Source: Burkholderia sp. IMCC1007 (GTDB lineage: Bacteria > Pseudomonadota > Gammaproteobacteria > Burkholderiales > Burkholderiaceae). From it: 64,000 nt of DNA. Location of the stretch: contig NZ_JAPVQY010000007.1 in the NCBI RefSeq assembly GCF_027257875.1, positions 62,001 to 126,000 on the forward strand. Reading direction: 5' to 3'. Every line of letters begins with the position of its first letter. The first letter of the stretch is position 1. The position numbers and the translations under genes were made by a program. Below, in pieces: positions 17,171 through 27,035 of the stretch. The notes below the pieces were generated by a model. It was given only the letters and a program-made list of their open reading frames with translations, had not been told where the DNA came from and made no database searches.

Positions 17171-18142
17171 TCAACGGCCTTCGTCGGCGATATGACTGCG
17201 GATCACGTCCGCGAACGACGTATCGCCCTTCAGCCCGAGCGCTTCGGCGCGCGTCGTGTCCCAGCGGCCCGGCCAGCTGCCGACGATTCTCTCGACGCGC
17301 TCGTCCGGTGCATGGCGGATCAGCTTCACGACGTCGTCGCCGGCTACTTCGCGCAGCGCCGCGATCATCTCGTCGACCGACACCGACAGGCCCGGCAGGT
17401 TGATCACGCGCTTGTTGCCGAGCTTCGCGCTGTCGATCTCGCAGCCCGCGACGAGCGCTTCGATCGCGCCGCGCGGCGACAGCAGCCACAGCCGTGTCGA
17501 CCCAGGCACCGGGCACACGCTTTCCTCGCCATTGAGCGGCTCGCGGATGATGCCGCTCGCGAACGACGATGCGGCCGCGTTCGGGCGGCCCGGCCGCACG
17601 CTGATGGTCGGCAGGCGCAGCACGCGGCCGTCGACGAAGCCGCGCCGCGCGTAGTCGCACAGCAGCAGCTCGGCGATCGCCTTCTCCGCGCCGTACGACG
17701 ATTGCGGGTTCAGCGCGGTATCGTCCTGCACGACGTCGGGCAGCACGCCGCCATAGACGGCAACCGAGCTCGTGAACACGACGCGCGGCCGGTGGCCGCG
17801 TGCGCGGCACACTTCGAGCAGCGTGCGCGATGCATCGAGGTTGATCCGCATGCCGAGATCGAAATCGGCTTCGGCCTGCCCGCTGACGATTGCCGCGAGG
17901 TGGAAGATCGCGTTCGTCTGCGTGTCGATTGCGCTTTCGAGCACCGCGCGATCGGCGATGTCGCCGACGATCGACGTCACGCGCGCGTCGCCGAAATCGC
18001 TGCCCTTGACGACGTCGAGCAGCACCAGCTCGTCGATCTTCTCGATGCGGCCGTCGGGGCCGGTCAGTTCGCCGCGCTCGAGCAGCTTGCGGGCGAGACG
18101 CTGGCCGAGAAAGCCGGCACCGCCGGTGATCAGTACTTTCAT
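17171..18142 (-). CDS. denD: D-erythronate dehydrogenase DenD
   Basis: Short-chain-type NAD-dependent epimerase/dehydratase family protein of 323 residues; the family member DenD oxidises D-erythronate to 2-oxo-tetronate. It shows the Rossmann motif GGAGFLGQRLA near the N-terminus, HLAAIVSGQAEADFD, SSVAVYG and the catalytic Tyr-Lys pair in SSYGAEKAIAE. I use the ATG at 18142, nine bases after agagg; an ATG at 18151 is directly adjacent to that site and less likely. It is the last gene of the acid-sugar operon, whose other products convert 2-oxo-tetronate to dihydroxyacetone phosphate. Confidence 0.82.
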   Translation of the reverse strand: MKVLITGGAGFLGQRLARKLLERGELTGPDGRIEKIDELVLLDVVKGSDFGDARVTSIVGDIADRAVLESAIDTQTNAIFHLAAIVSGQAEADFDLGMRINLDASRTLLEVCRARGHRPRVVFTSSVAVYGGVLPDVVQDDTALNPQSSYGAEKAIAELLLCDYARRGFVDGRVLRLPTISVRPGRPNAAASSFASGIIREPLNGEESVCPVPGSTRLWLLSPRGAIEALVAGCEIDSAKLGNKRVINLPGLSVSVDEMIAALREVAGDDVVKLIRHAPDERVERIVGSWPGRWDTTRAEALGLKGDTSFADVIRSHIADEGR

Positions 18143-18170
18143 GTTCTTCATCCTCTAAGGAATGCTTGCG

Positions 18171-18947
18171 TTACAGGTACGGCTTGATCCAGCCGAGGCC
18201 TTCGGACGTACCGGCCTTCGGCCGATACTCGCAGCCGATCCAGCCGTCGTAGCCCAGCGCGTCGATCACCGAGAACAAGTACGGGTAGTTCAGCTCGCCG
18301 AGATCCGGCTCGTGACGCTCGGGCACGCCGGCGATCTGGATGTGGCCGATGCCCGCGAAATCGCGCTTGAGCTTCATCGCGAGGTCACCCTCGACGATCT
18401 GGCAGTGATAGCAGTCGAACTGCACCTTCAGGTTCGGCGCGCCGACTTCCGCGCAGATCTCGTGCGCGTCGTCCTGACGGCTCAGGAAATAGCCGGGCAT
18501 GTCGCGCTGGTTGATCGGCTCGATCAGGATCGTGATGCCGTGCGCGGCGGCCGCCTGCGCCGCATGCCGCAGGTTCGACAGGTAGGTGTCGCGATGGCGG
18601 GCGCGATCGGCACCCGGCGGCACCATGCCGGCCATCACGTGCAGTTTCTTGTTGCCGATGACTCGCGCATAGTCGAGCGCCTGGTCGATGCCGCGACGGA
18701 ATTCGTCCTCGCGGCCCGGCAGCGATGCAATGCCGCGCTCGCCGGCGGCCCAGTCGCCGGGCGGCGCGTTGAACAGCGCCTGTTCGAGGTTGTGCGCGTC
18801 GAGGCGCGCGCGGATGTCTTCGGCGGCGAAGTCGTACGGGAACAGGTACTCGACGGCCTTGAAGCCGTCGTGGGCGGCAGCGGCGAAGCGTTCGAGGAAC
18901 GCGTGCTCCGTGTACATCATCGAGAGGTTGGCGGCGAAGCGGGGCAT
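18171..18947 (-). CDS. otnI: 2-oxo-tetronate isomerase OtnI
   Basis: TIM-barrel protein of 258 residues in the hydroxypyruvate isomerase family. Metal-site and active-site segments are visible: [16 protein letters not shown] (catalytic Glu), [15 protein letters not shown] and WIGCEYRPK. In this context OtnI interconverts 2-oxo- and 3-oxo-tetronate. The N-terminus [15 protein letters not shown] is family-typical, so the ATG at 18947 is secure. It lies between the transporter gene and denD, about 30 bases from the latter, in the acid-sugar operon. A generic hydroxypyruvate isomerase is the alternative, but neighbours argue for OtnI. Confidence 0.82.
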   Translation of the reverse strand: MPRFAANLSMMYTEHAFLERFAAAAHDGFKAVEYLFPYDFAAEDIRARLDAHNLEQALFNAPPGDWAAGERGIASLPGREDEFRRGIDQALDYARVIGNKKLHVMAGMVPPGADRARHRDTYLSNLRHAAQAAAAHGITILIEPINQRDMPGYFLSRQDDAHEICAEVGAPNLKVQFDCYHCQIVEGDLAMKLKRDFAGIGHIQIAGVPERHEPDLGELNYPYLFSVIDALGYDGWIGCEYRPKAGTSEGLGWIKPYL

Positions 18948-19020
18948 GGCAGCGGGTCCTGTGAATGAATGGGGCGGGGCATCGCGCCCCGCGTCGAATG
19001 ATGAATCGGCCAGCGGCGGA

Positions 19021-20346
19021 TCAGCGGTTCACGAGTTTCGCGGGCGTGAGCCACACGGCGATCGCGCCGATCACGAGCATCCCCGCGAGCACATACATGC
19101 CGGAGGCGGTGCTGTGCGTGGCGTCCTTCAGGTAGCCGATCACGTACGGGCTCGCGAAGCCGGCGAGGTTGCCGACCGAATTGATGATCGCGATCCCGGC
19201 GGCGGCAGCGGAGCCCGCGAGGAACGCGGTCGGCAGCGACCAGAACAGCGGTGCGCAGGTCAGCACGCCGCCCGCCGCGAGCGACAGGAACACGATCGAC
19301 ACCGCCGTATTGTGCGAGTACGACGCGGCGACCGCAAATCCGACCGCGCCCATCAGCGCCGGCACGATCAGATGCCAGCGGCGTTCGCGGCGCTTGTCCG
19401 CGCTGTGGCCGAACAGGTTCATCACGACGATCGCGACGACGAACGGAATCGCCGACAGCAGGCCGATCTGCAGCGTATCGGTGATGCCGGTCGATTTGAC
19501 GAGCGTCGGCATCCAGAACGTCAGGCCGTACTGGCCGGTGACGAACGCGAAGTAGATCAGCGACATCCACCACATGCGCGGGTCGGCGAACACGGCCTTC
19601 AGCGAATGGCCGTGCTGCTGCTGTTCCTGCGGCTGCGCGGCGATTTCCGTTTCGAGCAGCTGCTTCTCGCGCTCGTCGAGCCACTTTGCGCTGCGGATGT
19701 TGTTGTCGAGATAGAGGATCGTCGCGATGCCGACGAGCACGGCCGGCACGGCTTCGATCATGAACATCCATTGCCAGCCGTGAAAGCCCGAGCCGCCGTG
19801 AAAGCGCTCCATGATCCAGCCCGACAGCGGGTTGCCGAAGATGCCCGACACCGGAATCGCCGACATGAACACCGCGATGATCTTCGCGCGGCGATGCGAC
19901 GGGAACCAGTACGTGAGATACAGGATCACGCCCGGATAGAAGCCGGCTTCCGCCAGACCGAGCAGAAAGCGCAGCACGTAGAACTGCGTCGGCGTCTTCA
20001 CGAACGCGAACACCGCCGACAGCAGCCCCCACGTGATCATGATCCGCGCGATCCAGATCCGCGCGCCGATGCGGTGCATCAGCAGGTTGCTTGGCAGTTC
20101 GAACAGAAAGTAGCCAAGGAAGAAGATGCCGGCGCCAAGGCCGAACACGGTTTCGCTGAACGCGAGATCCTGCGACATCTGCAGCTTCGCGAAGCCGACG
20201 TTCACGCGGTCGAGATAGGCGACCACGTAGCAGAGCATCAGGAACGGCACGATGCGCCAGAACACTTTTTTGTAGGCGCGGTCGAGTTCGGCCGATTGGG
20301 CTGGCGCGATGGGCGAGCGGCTTGCGGCCGCGTCGAGAGCAGTCAT
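19021..20346 (-). CDS. MFS transporter (anion:cation symporter type) for acid sugars
   Basis: Major facilitator of 441 residues with 12 predicted helices, of the ACS family that carries galactonate, tartrate and similar sugar acids. Family motifs include [14 protein letters not shown] in helix 1, the [23 protein letters not shown] stretch (split across helix 4) and [12 protein letters not shown] near helix 6. A good site (caggagacgac) precedes the ATG. Its location between otnC and otnI makes it the likely importer of L-threonate or D-erythronate; substrate is inferred from context. Confidence 0.82.
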   Translation of the reverse strand: MTALDAAASRSPIAPAQSAELDRAYKKVFWRIVPFLMLCYVVAYLDRVNVGFAKLQMSQDLAFSETVFGLGAGIFFLGYFLFELPSNLLMHRIGARIWIARIMITWGLLSAVFAFVKTPTQFYVLRFLLGLAEAGFYPGVILYLTYWFPSHRRAKIIAVFMSAIPVSGIFGNPLSGWIMERFHGGSGFHGWQWMFMIEAVPAVLVGIATILYLDNNIRSAKWLDEREKQLLETEIAAQPQEQQQHGHSLKAVFADPRMWWMSLIYFAFVTGQYGLTFWMPTLVKSTGITDTLQIGLLSAIPFVVAIVVMNLFGHSADKRRERRWHLIVPALMGAVGFAVAASYSHNTAVSIVFLSLAAGGVLTCAPLFWSLPTAFLAGSAAAAGIAIINSVGNLAGFASPYVIGYLKDATHSTASGMYVLAGMLVIGAIAVWLTPAKLVNR

Positions 20347-20491
20347 TGTCGTCTCCTGGACTATCGTGTGCCGGCGGCGCGTACGCCGCCGGATCGTGTG
20401 TGCTGTCGCAAGGGCCCGCGCACACGGCGGGCATCGAAATCGGTTTGCAGTCCTGCGTGATGCATGCGCGAACCGCGTGCGACGCGTGGTG

Positions 20492-21133
20492 TTACCAGCG
20501 CGCGCCGAAGGTCTGGCGCAGTTCGTCGAGCGCCGCGTCGGACAGCGGCTCGGGCTTCGGGTTCGTCATCAGCCACAGCCGCGCGGTTTCCTCGAGCTCC
20601 TCGAGCGCATATGACGCGTGCGACACCGACGGCCCCCACATCACCGGGCCGAGGCGATCGAGCAGCACGCCGCGCACCTGGTCGGCGAGCGCGGCGACTT
20701 CGGCCGCGACGGCCGGGTCGCCCGGGCGGCGATAGCGGATCAGCGGGATGTGGCCGACCTTCATCACGTAGTACGGCGTGATCGGCGGCAGCACGTCGGT
20801 GTCGCGCCACACGCCCGCGAGCGTCAGCGCGACGAGGTGCGTCGAGTGCGTGTGCACGGTGCCGTTTGCTTCGGCGTTGCGCGCATAGATGCCGCGATGC
20901 AGCGCGAGCGTCTTCGACGGCTTGCCGCCCGATACGGGCTGGCCGTCGGTGCCGACCTTCGCGATGTCGTTGGGGTCGAGGCGGCCGAGGCAGGCGTCGG
21001 TCGGCGTGATCAGCCAGCCGTCGGTCAGACGCGCGCTGATGTTGCCGGCGCTGCCGACCGCATGGCCGCGCGCATACAGGCTCGCGCCGACGACGCAGAT
21101 TTCTTCGCGCAGTTTCGCTTCGACGCTCATCAT
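20492..21133 (-). CDS. otnC: 3-oxo-tetronate 4-phosphate decarboxylase OtnC
   Basis: Class II aldolase/adducin family protein of 213 residues. Zinc-binding histidines appear in NGTVHTHSTHLVAL (about 92-106); HAVGSAGNISAR and the GGKPSKTLALH phosphate-binding region are also typical. OtnC decarboxylates 3-oxo-tetronate 4-phosphate to dihydroxyacetone phosphate. The ATG at 21133 overlaps the otnK stop (ATGA), so translation is coupled; a second ATG follows immediately. The longer open frame reaching to 22192 is a shadow of otnK. Confidence 0.85.
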   Translation of the reverse strand: MMSVEAKLREEICVVGASLYARGHAVGSAGNISARLTDGWLITPTDACLGRLDPNDIAKVGTDGQPVSGGKPSKTLALHRGIYARNAEANGTVHTHSTHLVALTLAGVWRDTDVLPPITPYYVMKVGHIPLIRYRRPGDPAVAAEVAALADQVRGVLLDRLGPVMWGPSVSHASYALEELEETARLWLMTNPKPEPLSDAALDELRQTFGARW

Positions 21134-22428
21134 GCGGCTCCGTCCAGCGCGCGCAGCGCCTTGTCGAAAAAGTCCACCGTGCCGAAGTTGCCGGATTTCA
21201 GCGCGAGGCCGAGCGGCTGCGCGTCGATGGTGGCGGTGGCCGGCACGCCCGGATCGATCTGCGCGCCGATCTGCAGCGACTCCACGTCGAGCGCCTGCAC
21301 GACCGCGCCGGACGTCTCGCCGCCGGCCACGACGAACTTGCGCACGCCGAGTTCGCGCAACCCGCGGGCGATCGCCGCGAGCGTGCTTTCGACGAGATGG
21401 CCGGCCGCTTCGACGCCGAGCGCCTGCTGGACGGCCTTCACTTCGTCCGGGGTTGCCGTTGCATAGATCAGCACCGGCTGCGGCAGGTGCGAGCGCGCGA
21501 AGGCCAGTGCTTCGTCGACGACGGGTTCGCCGCGCGAGGCCGCGAGCGGATCGATCCGGAAGCTCGGCCGGCTGTCGCGCCACGCGGCGACCTGCGCGTT
21601 GGTTGCCTTCGACGCGCTGCCGGCGAGCACCGCCGACAACCCGTCGATGCGCGGCAGCGATGCCGCGTTGTCGCGCTGCGGCAGCAACCCCGCGCGGCGG
21701 AAATTCTCCGGCAGGCCGAGCGCGATGCCCGAGCCGCCGGTGACGAGCGGCAGGCCCGCGCACGCTTCGCCGAGCACGTAGAGGTCGCGGTCCGACAGCG
21801 CATCGGCGATCGCGAAGCGTGCGCCTTCCGCGCGCAGCTGCTCGATCCGTGCACGCACGGCGGCCGCGCCCTGCGCGATCGTGTCGTAGCGGATCAGGCC
21901 GACCGGCGACTTCGTTTGCCGCTGCAGCACGCGCACGAGGTTCGCGTCCTTCATCGGCGTGAGCGGGTGGTTCTCCATCCCCGATTCGTTCAGCAGCACG
22001 TCGTCGACGAACAGATGCCCGCGGAAGATCGTGCGGCCGTTCTCGGGAAACGCCGGGCACGCGATCGTGAAGCCGCCGTCGGTTGCATCGAGCAGCGCGT
22101 CGGCCACCGGCCCGATGTTGCCCGCGTCGGTCGAGTCGAATGTCGAGCAGTACTTGAAGAAGAACTGGCGGCATCCTTGCGCGCGCAACCATTCGTAAGC
22201 GGCGAGCGATTGCGCGACGGCGTCGGCGGCGGGAACCGTGCGCGACTTCAGCGCGACGACGATCGCGTCGGCGTCGATGGCCGTGTCGGCAGCGGCACCG
22301 TCGGCGGGCACGCCGATCGTCTGCACGGTGCGCATGCCGCTCTTGACGAGCATGTTCGCGAGATCGGTCGCGCCGGTGAAATCGTCGGCGATGCAGCCGA
22401 GCAGGGGACGGGAAGCGGAAGCGGTCAT
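21130..22428 (-). CDS. otnK: 3-oxo-tetronate kinase OtnK (DUF1537 family)
   Basis: Four-carbon acid sugar kinase of 432 residues. The N-terminal substrate domain starts with LLGCIADDFTGATDLAN and the C-terminal nucleotide domain contains VVAGGETSGAVVQAL, the hallmark of the DUF1537 kinase family. It phosphorylates 3-oxo-tetronate at C4. I choose the ATG at 22428; a GTG nine bases upstream is possible. It overlaps otnC by four bases and follows ltnD closely, forming the core of the catabolic operon. Confidence 0.88.
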   Translation of the reverse strand: MTASASRPLLGCIADDFTGATDLANMLVKSGMRTVQTIGVPADGAAADTAIDADAIVVALKSRTVPAADAVAQSLAAYEWLRAQGCRQFFFKYCSTFDSTDAGNIGPVADALLDATDGGFTIACPAFPENGRTIFRGHLFVDDVLLNESGMENHPLTPMKDANLVRVLQRQTKSPVGLIRYDTIAQGAAAVRARIEQLRAEGARFAIADALSDRDLYVLGEACAGLPLVTGGSGIALGLPENFRRAGLLPQRDNAASLPRIDGLSAVLAGSASKATNAQVAAWRDSRPSFRIDPLAASRGEPVVDEALAFARSHLPQPVLIYATATPDEVKAVQQALGVEAAGHLVESTLAAIARGLRELGVRKFVVAGGETSGAVVQALDVESLQIGAQIDPGVPATATIDAQPLGLALKSGNFGTVDFFDKALRALDGAA

Positions 22429-22447
22429 GGCAGGCACGTCGTTCGAA

Positions 22448-23338
22448 TCAGCGGGCGGGCGGCAGCGTGATGCCGGGGAAAGTCTTGATCACGGCGGAAT
22501 CGTCCTCGCCGCCGTGGCCGGCGCTCGACGCGCTCATGAACATCTGGTGCGCCGTGGCCGACAGCGGCAGCGGGAACTTGCTGCGGCGTGCGGTATCGAG
22601 CACGAGGCCGAGATCCTTCACGAAGATGTCGACGGCCGACAGCGGCGTGTAGTCGCCGTTCAGGATGTGCGGCACGCGGTTCTCGAACATCCACGAATTG
22701 CCGGCGCTGTGCGTGATCACGTCGTACAGCGCGTCGGCATCGACGCCTTCGCGCAGGCCCAGCGCCATCGCTTCGGCGGCCGCCGCGATATGCACGCCGG
22801 CCAGCAGCTGGTTGATGATCTTCACCTTCGAGCCGATGCCGTGCGTGTCGCCGAGCCGATAGACCTTGCCGGCGATCGCGCCGAGCACGTCGTCGCAGCC
22901 CGCATACGCGGCGGCGGGGCCCGACGTCATCATCGTCATCTCGCCCGACGCCGCGCGCGCGGCGCCGCCGGACACCGGCGCGTCGAGCATCTGCAGGCCC
23001 GCGGCCTCGATGCGCGCGCCGAGCGCCACGGCGAAGTCGGGCGCGACGGTCGCGCTCGCAATCACGACGCCGCCCGGCTTCATCGCCGCGACCGCGCCGT
23101 GTTCACCGAACAGCACGGTTTCCGTTTGCGCGGCATTGACGACGAGCGTGACGACGACGTCGCACTGCGCGCCGAGTTCGGCCGGCGTCGTGCAGGCCAC
23201 GCCGCCTTCGGCCGCGAACGCGTGCAGCACGGTGTCGCGCACGTCGCATGCGTGTACGCGAAAGCCTGCGCGCAGCAGCGAGCGGGCGACGCCGAGGCCC
23301 ATCGCACCGAGGCCGATGACTCCAACATTTCGTGACAT
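22448..23338 (-). CDS. ltnD: L-threonate dehydrogenase LtnD
   Basis: Beta-hydroxyacid dehydrogenase of 296 residues. NAD-binding motif GVIGLGAMGLGVARSL at the N-terminus, substrate motif DAPVSGGAARAASGEMT near 118-134 and the catalytic Lys in GSKVKIINQLLAG (about 170). LtnD oxidises L-threonate to 2-oxo-tetronate, the entry step shared with DenD. The ATG at 23338 is selected because the longer frame adds a non-homologous arginine-rich tail. First structural gene after the FadR-type regulator. Confidence 0.85.
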   Translation of the reverse strand: MSRNVGVIGLGAMGLGVARSLLRAGFRVHACDVRDTVLHAFAAEGGVACTTPAELGAQCDVVVTLVVNAAQTETVLFGEHGAVAAMKPGGVVIASATVAPDFAVALGARIEAAGLQMLDAPVSGGAARAASGEMTMMTSGPAAAYAGCDDVLGAIAGKVYRLGDTHGIGSKVKIINQLLAGVHIAAAAEAMALGLREGVDADALYDVITHSAGNSWMFENRVPHILNGDYTPLSAVDIFVKDLGLVLDTARRSKFPLPLSATAHQMFMSASSAGHGGEDDSAVIKTFPGITLPPAR

Positions 23339-23400
23339 GGTCAACCTTGATCGATTCGGGAGAGGTTCGTGATATCGGCGGCGCACGCGCGCCGCCGGCT

Positions 23401-24105
23401 TCAGCAGATGCCGGCTTCCGCCAGACGGCGGGCCGCGTTGTACATATGGGTGCGCGCCGCATTGCGTGCCGCCATCGGGTCGCGTGCGCGAATCGCGTCG
23501 GCGATCGCCGCGTGTTCGTCGCGCACCTGGCGCGAGAAATCCTCGCGCGTCGCTTCGTTGCTGCGCGTCACCTTCACGCCGGCCTCGAGATACTGGTTCA
23601 GGAACTGCAGCGTCTTCAGGAAATACGGGTTGCCGGTGACGGCCGCGATCGTGCGATGGAACGCGACGTCTTCCGCGACGCCGTCGCGGCCTTCGGCCAC
23701 TGCATCGTCGATCCGGCGCAGCGCGTCGTCGATGTCGGCCATGTCGTCGTCGGTGTGGTGCAGCGCGGCTTCGGCCGCGACCTCAGCCTCGATCGCCCGG
23801 CGCACCGCGAGCAGATGCGGCAGCGAGCTTGCTTCGACCGCTTCCGCGTAGTCGATCCGCAGCGGCCGGATCGCGCCGTGCTGGTTCACGAACACGCCGC
23901 TGCCCTGGCGCGGCTCGACCACGCCTTCGTTCTTCAGCCGCGAGATCGCCTCGCGGATCACGGTGCGGCTCACGCCGAATTCCTGCGCGAGCACGGCTTC
24001 GGTCGGCAGCTTGCCGCTGGCCAGGAAACTGCCGGCTTCGATCTGCTTGAGCAGTTGCTGCGCGACATGGTCGCTCATCGCACGGGCGGGAATTTTCTCG
24101 AACAT
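23401..24105 (-). CDS. GntR/FadR-type regulator of the acid-sugar operon
   Basis: A 234-residue GntR regulator of the FadR subfamily. The winged helix-turn-helix spans about 10-75 (KLPTEAVLAQEFGVSRTVIREAIS), and the all-helical FCD ligand domain follows (metal-binding pattern with His residues near ALHHTDDDM, EDVAFHRTI and DEHAAIADAI). It heads the operon running to denD, separated by 62 bases from ltnD. It probably represses the cluster until an acid sugar or pathway intermediate binds. A palindrome-like sequence just upstream of its start is the likely operator. Confidence 0.82.
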   Translation of the reverse strand: MFEKIPARAMSDHVAQQLLKQIEAGSFLASGKLPTEAVLAQEFGVSRTVIREAISRLKNEGVVEPRQGSGVFVNQHGAIRPLRIDYAEAVEASSLPHLLAVRRAIEAEVAAEAALHHTDDDMADIDDALRRIDDAVAEGRDGVAEDVAFHRTIAAVTGNPYFLKTLQFLNQYLEAGVKVTRSNEATREDFSRQVRDEHAAIADAIRARDPMAARNAARTHMYNAARRLAEAGIC

Positions 24106-24115
24106 GACGCTCTGG

Positions 24116-24144
24116 TTTGTAAGGTGATGTGGTCATCATACAAA
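24116..24144. promoter_or_regulatory. Candidate FadR-type operator
   Basis: Imperfect inverted repeat eleven bases before the regulator start: outer arms TTTGTA and TACAAA, inner arms TGATG and CATCA around TGGT. The left half has a three-base insertion between arms. AT-rich arms of this type are usual for FadR-subfamily sites; autoregulation is inferred. Confidence 0.5.
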
Positions 24145-24305
24145 TTTGGATGTGGGCCGACATCCGTGATAACCCTCGGCTAACACGCATCAACGTCGCT
24201 CAAGTTGATTGGAACCGGTTCCATTTCGACGGAAAAGACGGCGAACGCGTGCAGCTTTGGCGCGCGATCGGCGACGGGAAAGATGGGTTGCGGGTGCGTC
24301 GCGCT

Positions 24306-25373
24306 TCAGTCGGCGATGTCTTCGACAGGATCGATCGCGACGGGCGCAGCGATTTCGGCGACATCTCCGCCGCGTTCGCGATAGGTCGCCGGCGGCACGC
24401 CGAACTGCTTGCGGAACTCACGCCCGAGGTGCGACGCGTCGGCGAACCCGCAGCTCGACGCGATATCGGCGACGGTGCGATCCGAGCTGGTCAGCAGCCA
24501 CGCGGCCGTGCGCAGCCGCACCTGTTTCGCGAACGCCTGCGGGCTCTTGCCCGTCTCGGCCTTGAACAGGCGCTCGAGCTGGCGCGTCGACATGTCGAGC
24601 TTGGCCGCGAGCTCCTCGAGCGGCAGCGCGCGCCCGACGTGCTGTTCCATCAGAAGAATCGCGCGCTTGACCTTCGGGTGCGTGGCGGGCTCGAGCCCGG
24701 GCGGATGCGGTTGCGGCGCATTGCCTTTCTGCATCTCGCCGACGAGCAGGATGCGCAGCGCCTTCTGCACCGTCGCATGGTCGAAGTGGCGCAGCAGGAT
24801 CGCGGCGGCGACGTCGATCGACGCGCGGCCGCCCGAGCACGTGATCCGGCGCCGGTCGATCACGAACAGCCGGTCGGCGATCAGCAGGTCGGCATCGGCA
24901 TTCGGGAAGCGCTCGATGAAATCCCAGTAGTGGAACCAGCTCACGCAGGTGCGGTAGCCGTCGAGCACGTCGGCGCGCATCAGCGTGAACACACCCGTGC
25001 AGATGCCGACGACCGTCGCGCCGCCCGCCGCCGCGCGGCGGATGAACTGCAGCGTTTCGGGGCCGGCTTGCGGCCCCGAATGCAGCAGCCCGCCCACCAC
25101 GACCACGTAGTCGAACGGCTCGGCCGCATCGAAGGTTTCCCACGGCGTGATCTGGATCCCGCAGCTCGCGCGCACCGGCGCGAGGGTTTCGCCGATCACG
25201 CTCCACGCGCAGCGCACGGGCTTGCTGTAGTCGCCGTCGTCGGCCGACAGCCGCAGCATGTCGACGAAACCCGAGAACGCGGTCAGCGTGAAATTCGGCA
25301 GCAGCACGATGCCGAAGCGGATGCGCTGCGGCGCGGGTTCGGCGAGGGGGGAAGCGGGTACGTCGGGTGTCAT
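24306..25373 (-). CDS. GlxA-family AraC-type regulator, SouR-like
   Basis: A 355-residue regulator with an N-terminal DJ-1/PfpI domain (about 20-200, elbow [11 protein letters not shown]) and a C-terminal AraC double helix-turn-helix (about 235-330; [19 protein letters not shown], then [19 protein letters not shown]). The same architecture as GbdR and as SouR, the sarcosine-responsive activator next to glyA-sox-sda genes in Pseudomonas. Here it is divergent from sdaA and the soxBDAG genes, so a sarcosine-sensing role is inferred. ATG at 25373 is preferred; a GTG at 25391 would add six residues. Confidence 0.78.
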   Translation of the reverse strand: MTPDVPASPLAEPAPQRIRFGIVLLPNFTLTAFSGFVDMLRLSADDGDYSKPVRCAWSVIGETLAPVRASCGIQITPWETFDAAEPFDYVVVVGGLLHSGPQAGPETLQFIRRAAAGGATVVGICTGVFTLMRADVLDGYRTCVSWFHYWDFIERFPNADADLLIADRLFVIDRRRITCSGGRASIDVAAAILLRHFDHATVQKALRILLVGEMQKGNAPQPHPPGLEPATHPKVKRAILLMEQHVGRALPLEELAAKLDMSTRQLERLFKAETGKSPQAFAKQVRLRTAAWLLTSSDRTVADIASSCGFADASHLGREFRKQFGVPPATYRERGGDVAEIAAPVAIDPVEDIAD

Positions 25374-25634
25374 CGCGGTAAATCTCGTCACGCCGGGCAG
25401 GCGCGTCTCACTCGTTTCACTCTGTTTGGGGGCACGGCTGCCGGCGTGCGCACGCGCCGGCCGACTTGTGCTTTTGCGTCGCGAACCATCGTCAAAACGT
25501 ACTTTCGGTCCGTCCTTTTCCGGGCTTGGCGGCGGTATCCCACGCCGATGCCGTTTTTGTTCTATCGGCCAATTTTACGCTTTGATGTACTGATGCCAAC
25601 GACATTTCACGTACGCCCACCCAGAGGAAGCCAG

Positions 25635-27020
25635 ATGAACGTCAGCGCGTTCGACCTGTTCAAGATCGGCATCGGCCCGTCCAGTTCGCATACGGTCGGC
25701 CCGATGATCGCCGCTTGCCGCTTCGCGTCGCACATCGAGGACGCGAACCTGCTCGGTTTCGTGCGCCGCGTGCGGGTCGAACTATACGGCTCGCTCGGTG
25801 CAACGGGCAAGGGCCACGGCACCGACAAGGCCGTATTGCTCGGCCTGGAGGGCCATCTGCCCGACACGATCGATCCGGACCTGATCGAGCCGCGGCTCGC
25901 GGCGATCCGCGCGGAGAAGTCGCTGGCGCTGCTCGGCAAGCAGACGGTCCGCTTCGACGAGAAGGAAAACATCGGCTTCTATCGCAAGCTGATGAGCGGC
26001 ACGAGCATCGTGCATCCGAACGGGATGCGCTTCCAGGCGTTCGACGAGCACGGCCAGCTGCTCGTCGAGAAAGAGTATTACTCGGTCGGCGGCGGCTTCG
26101 TCGTGAACCGCGACGGCGATCGCGTGAACGGCGTGCGCGCGGCGGCCGAAGTGCCGTACCCGTTCCGCACCGGCGACGACCTGATGCGCCAGTGCCGCGA
26201 ACACGGGCTGTCGATCGCCGAACTGATGCTGCGCAACGAAAGCGCGCTGCGTCCGGCCGACGAAGTGCGCGCCGGGCTGCTCGCGATCTGGCGCACGATG
26301 GCCGCATGCGTCGAGCGCGGCTGCAAGGTCGAGGGCGACCTGCCGGGCCCGATGCGCGTGAAGCGCCGCGCGGCCGAACTGAACGCCCGCCTGCGTGCGC
26401 GTTCGGAAGAGTCGCTGCGCGATCCGCTGTCGATGCTCGACTGGGTCAACCTGTATGCGATGGCCGTCAACGAAGAGAACGCCGCGGGCGGCCGCGTCGT
26501 CACCGCGCCCACCAACGGCGCGGCCGGCGTGATTCCCGCCGTGCTGCACTACTACGTGAAGTTCGTGCCGGGCTCGAGCGAGGCCGGGATCATCGAATTC
26601 CTGCTGACGGCCGCGGCGATCGGGATCATCTACAAGGAAACCGCATCGATCTCCGGTGCGGAAGTCGGTTGCCAGGGCGAAGTGGGCGTCGCGTGCTCGA
26701 TGGCCGCCGCCGCGCTCGCCGCGGTGATGGGCGGCACGCCCGACCAGGTCGAGAACGCCGCCGAGATCGGCATGGAGCACAACCTCGGCATGACCTGCGA
26801 TCCCGTCGGCGGGCTCGTGCAGATTCCGTGCATCGAGCGCAACGCGATGGGCGCGATCAAGGCGCTGAACGCATCGCGGATGGCGCTCAAGGGTAACGGC
26901 CAGCACTACGTATCGCTCGATTCGGTGATCAAGACGATGCGCGAGACGGGTGCCGACATGAAGACGAAATACAAGGAAACGTCGCGCGGCGGTCTTGCCG
27001 TGAACGTCATCGAATGCTAA
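25635..27020 (+). CDS. sdaA: L-serine ammonia-lyase (iron-sulfur type)
   Basis: Serine dehydratase of 461 residues converting L-serine to pyruvate and ammonia. The N-terminal beta domain starts with [20 protein letters not shown] and contains the [15 protein letters not shown] segment; the alpha domain has [33 protein letters not shown] and [21 protein letters not shown], whose cysteines bind the [4Fe-4S] cluster. The ATG at 25635 follows gaggaagcc; the frame is open far upstream but that part is a shadow of the regulator gene. It precedes soxBDAG by 15 bases, so sarcosine-derived glycine, once made into serine, can be drained to pyruvate. Confidence 0.9.
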   Translation: MNVSAFDLFKIGIGPSSSHTVGPMIAACRFASHIEDANLLGFVRRVRVELYGSLGATGKGHGTDKAVLLGLEGHLPDTIDPDLIEPRLAAIRAEKSLALLGKQTVRFDEKENIGFYRKLMSGTSIVHPNGMRFQAFDEHGQLLVEKEYYSVGGGFVVNRDGDRVNGVRAAAEVPYPFRTGDDLMRQCREHGLSIAELMLRNESALRPADEVRAGLLAIWRTMAACVERGCKVEGDLPGPMRVKRRAAELNARLRARSEESLRDPLSMLDWVNLYAMAVNEENAAGGRVVTAPTNGAAGVIPAVLHYYVKFVPGSSEAGIIEFLLTAAAIGIIYKETASISGAEVGCQGEVGVACSMAAAALAAVMGGTPDQVENAAEIGMEHNLGMTCDPVGGLVQIPCIERNAMGAIKALNASRMALKGNGQHYVSLDSVIKTMRETGADMKTKYKETSRGGLAVNVIEC

Positions 27021-27035
27021 CGAAGGATCACTAAC

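Noticed and set aside
24129..25634. Open frame continuing far upstream of sdaA on the plus strand
   Set aside because: The sequence there is antisense to the SouR-like regulator and arginine-rich. Serine dehydratase homology begins at 25635 with a good ribosome site.
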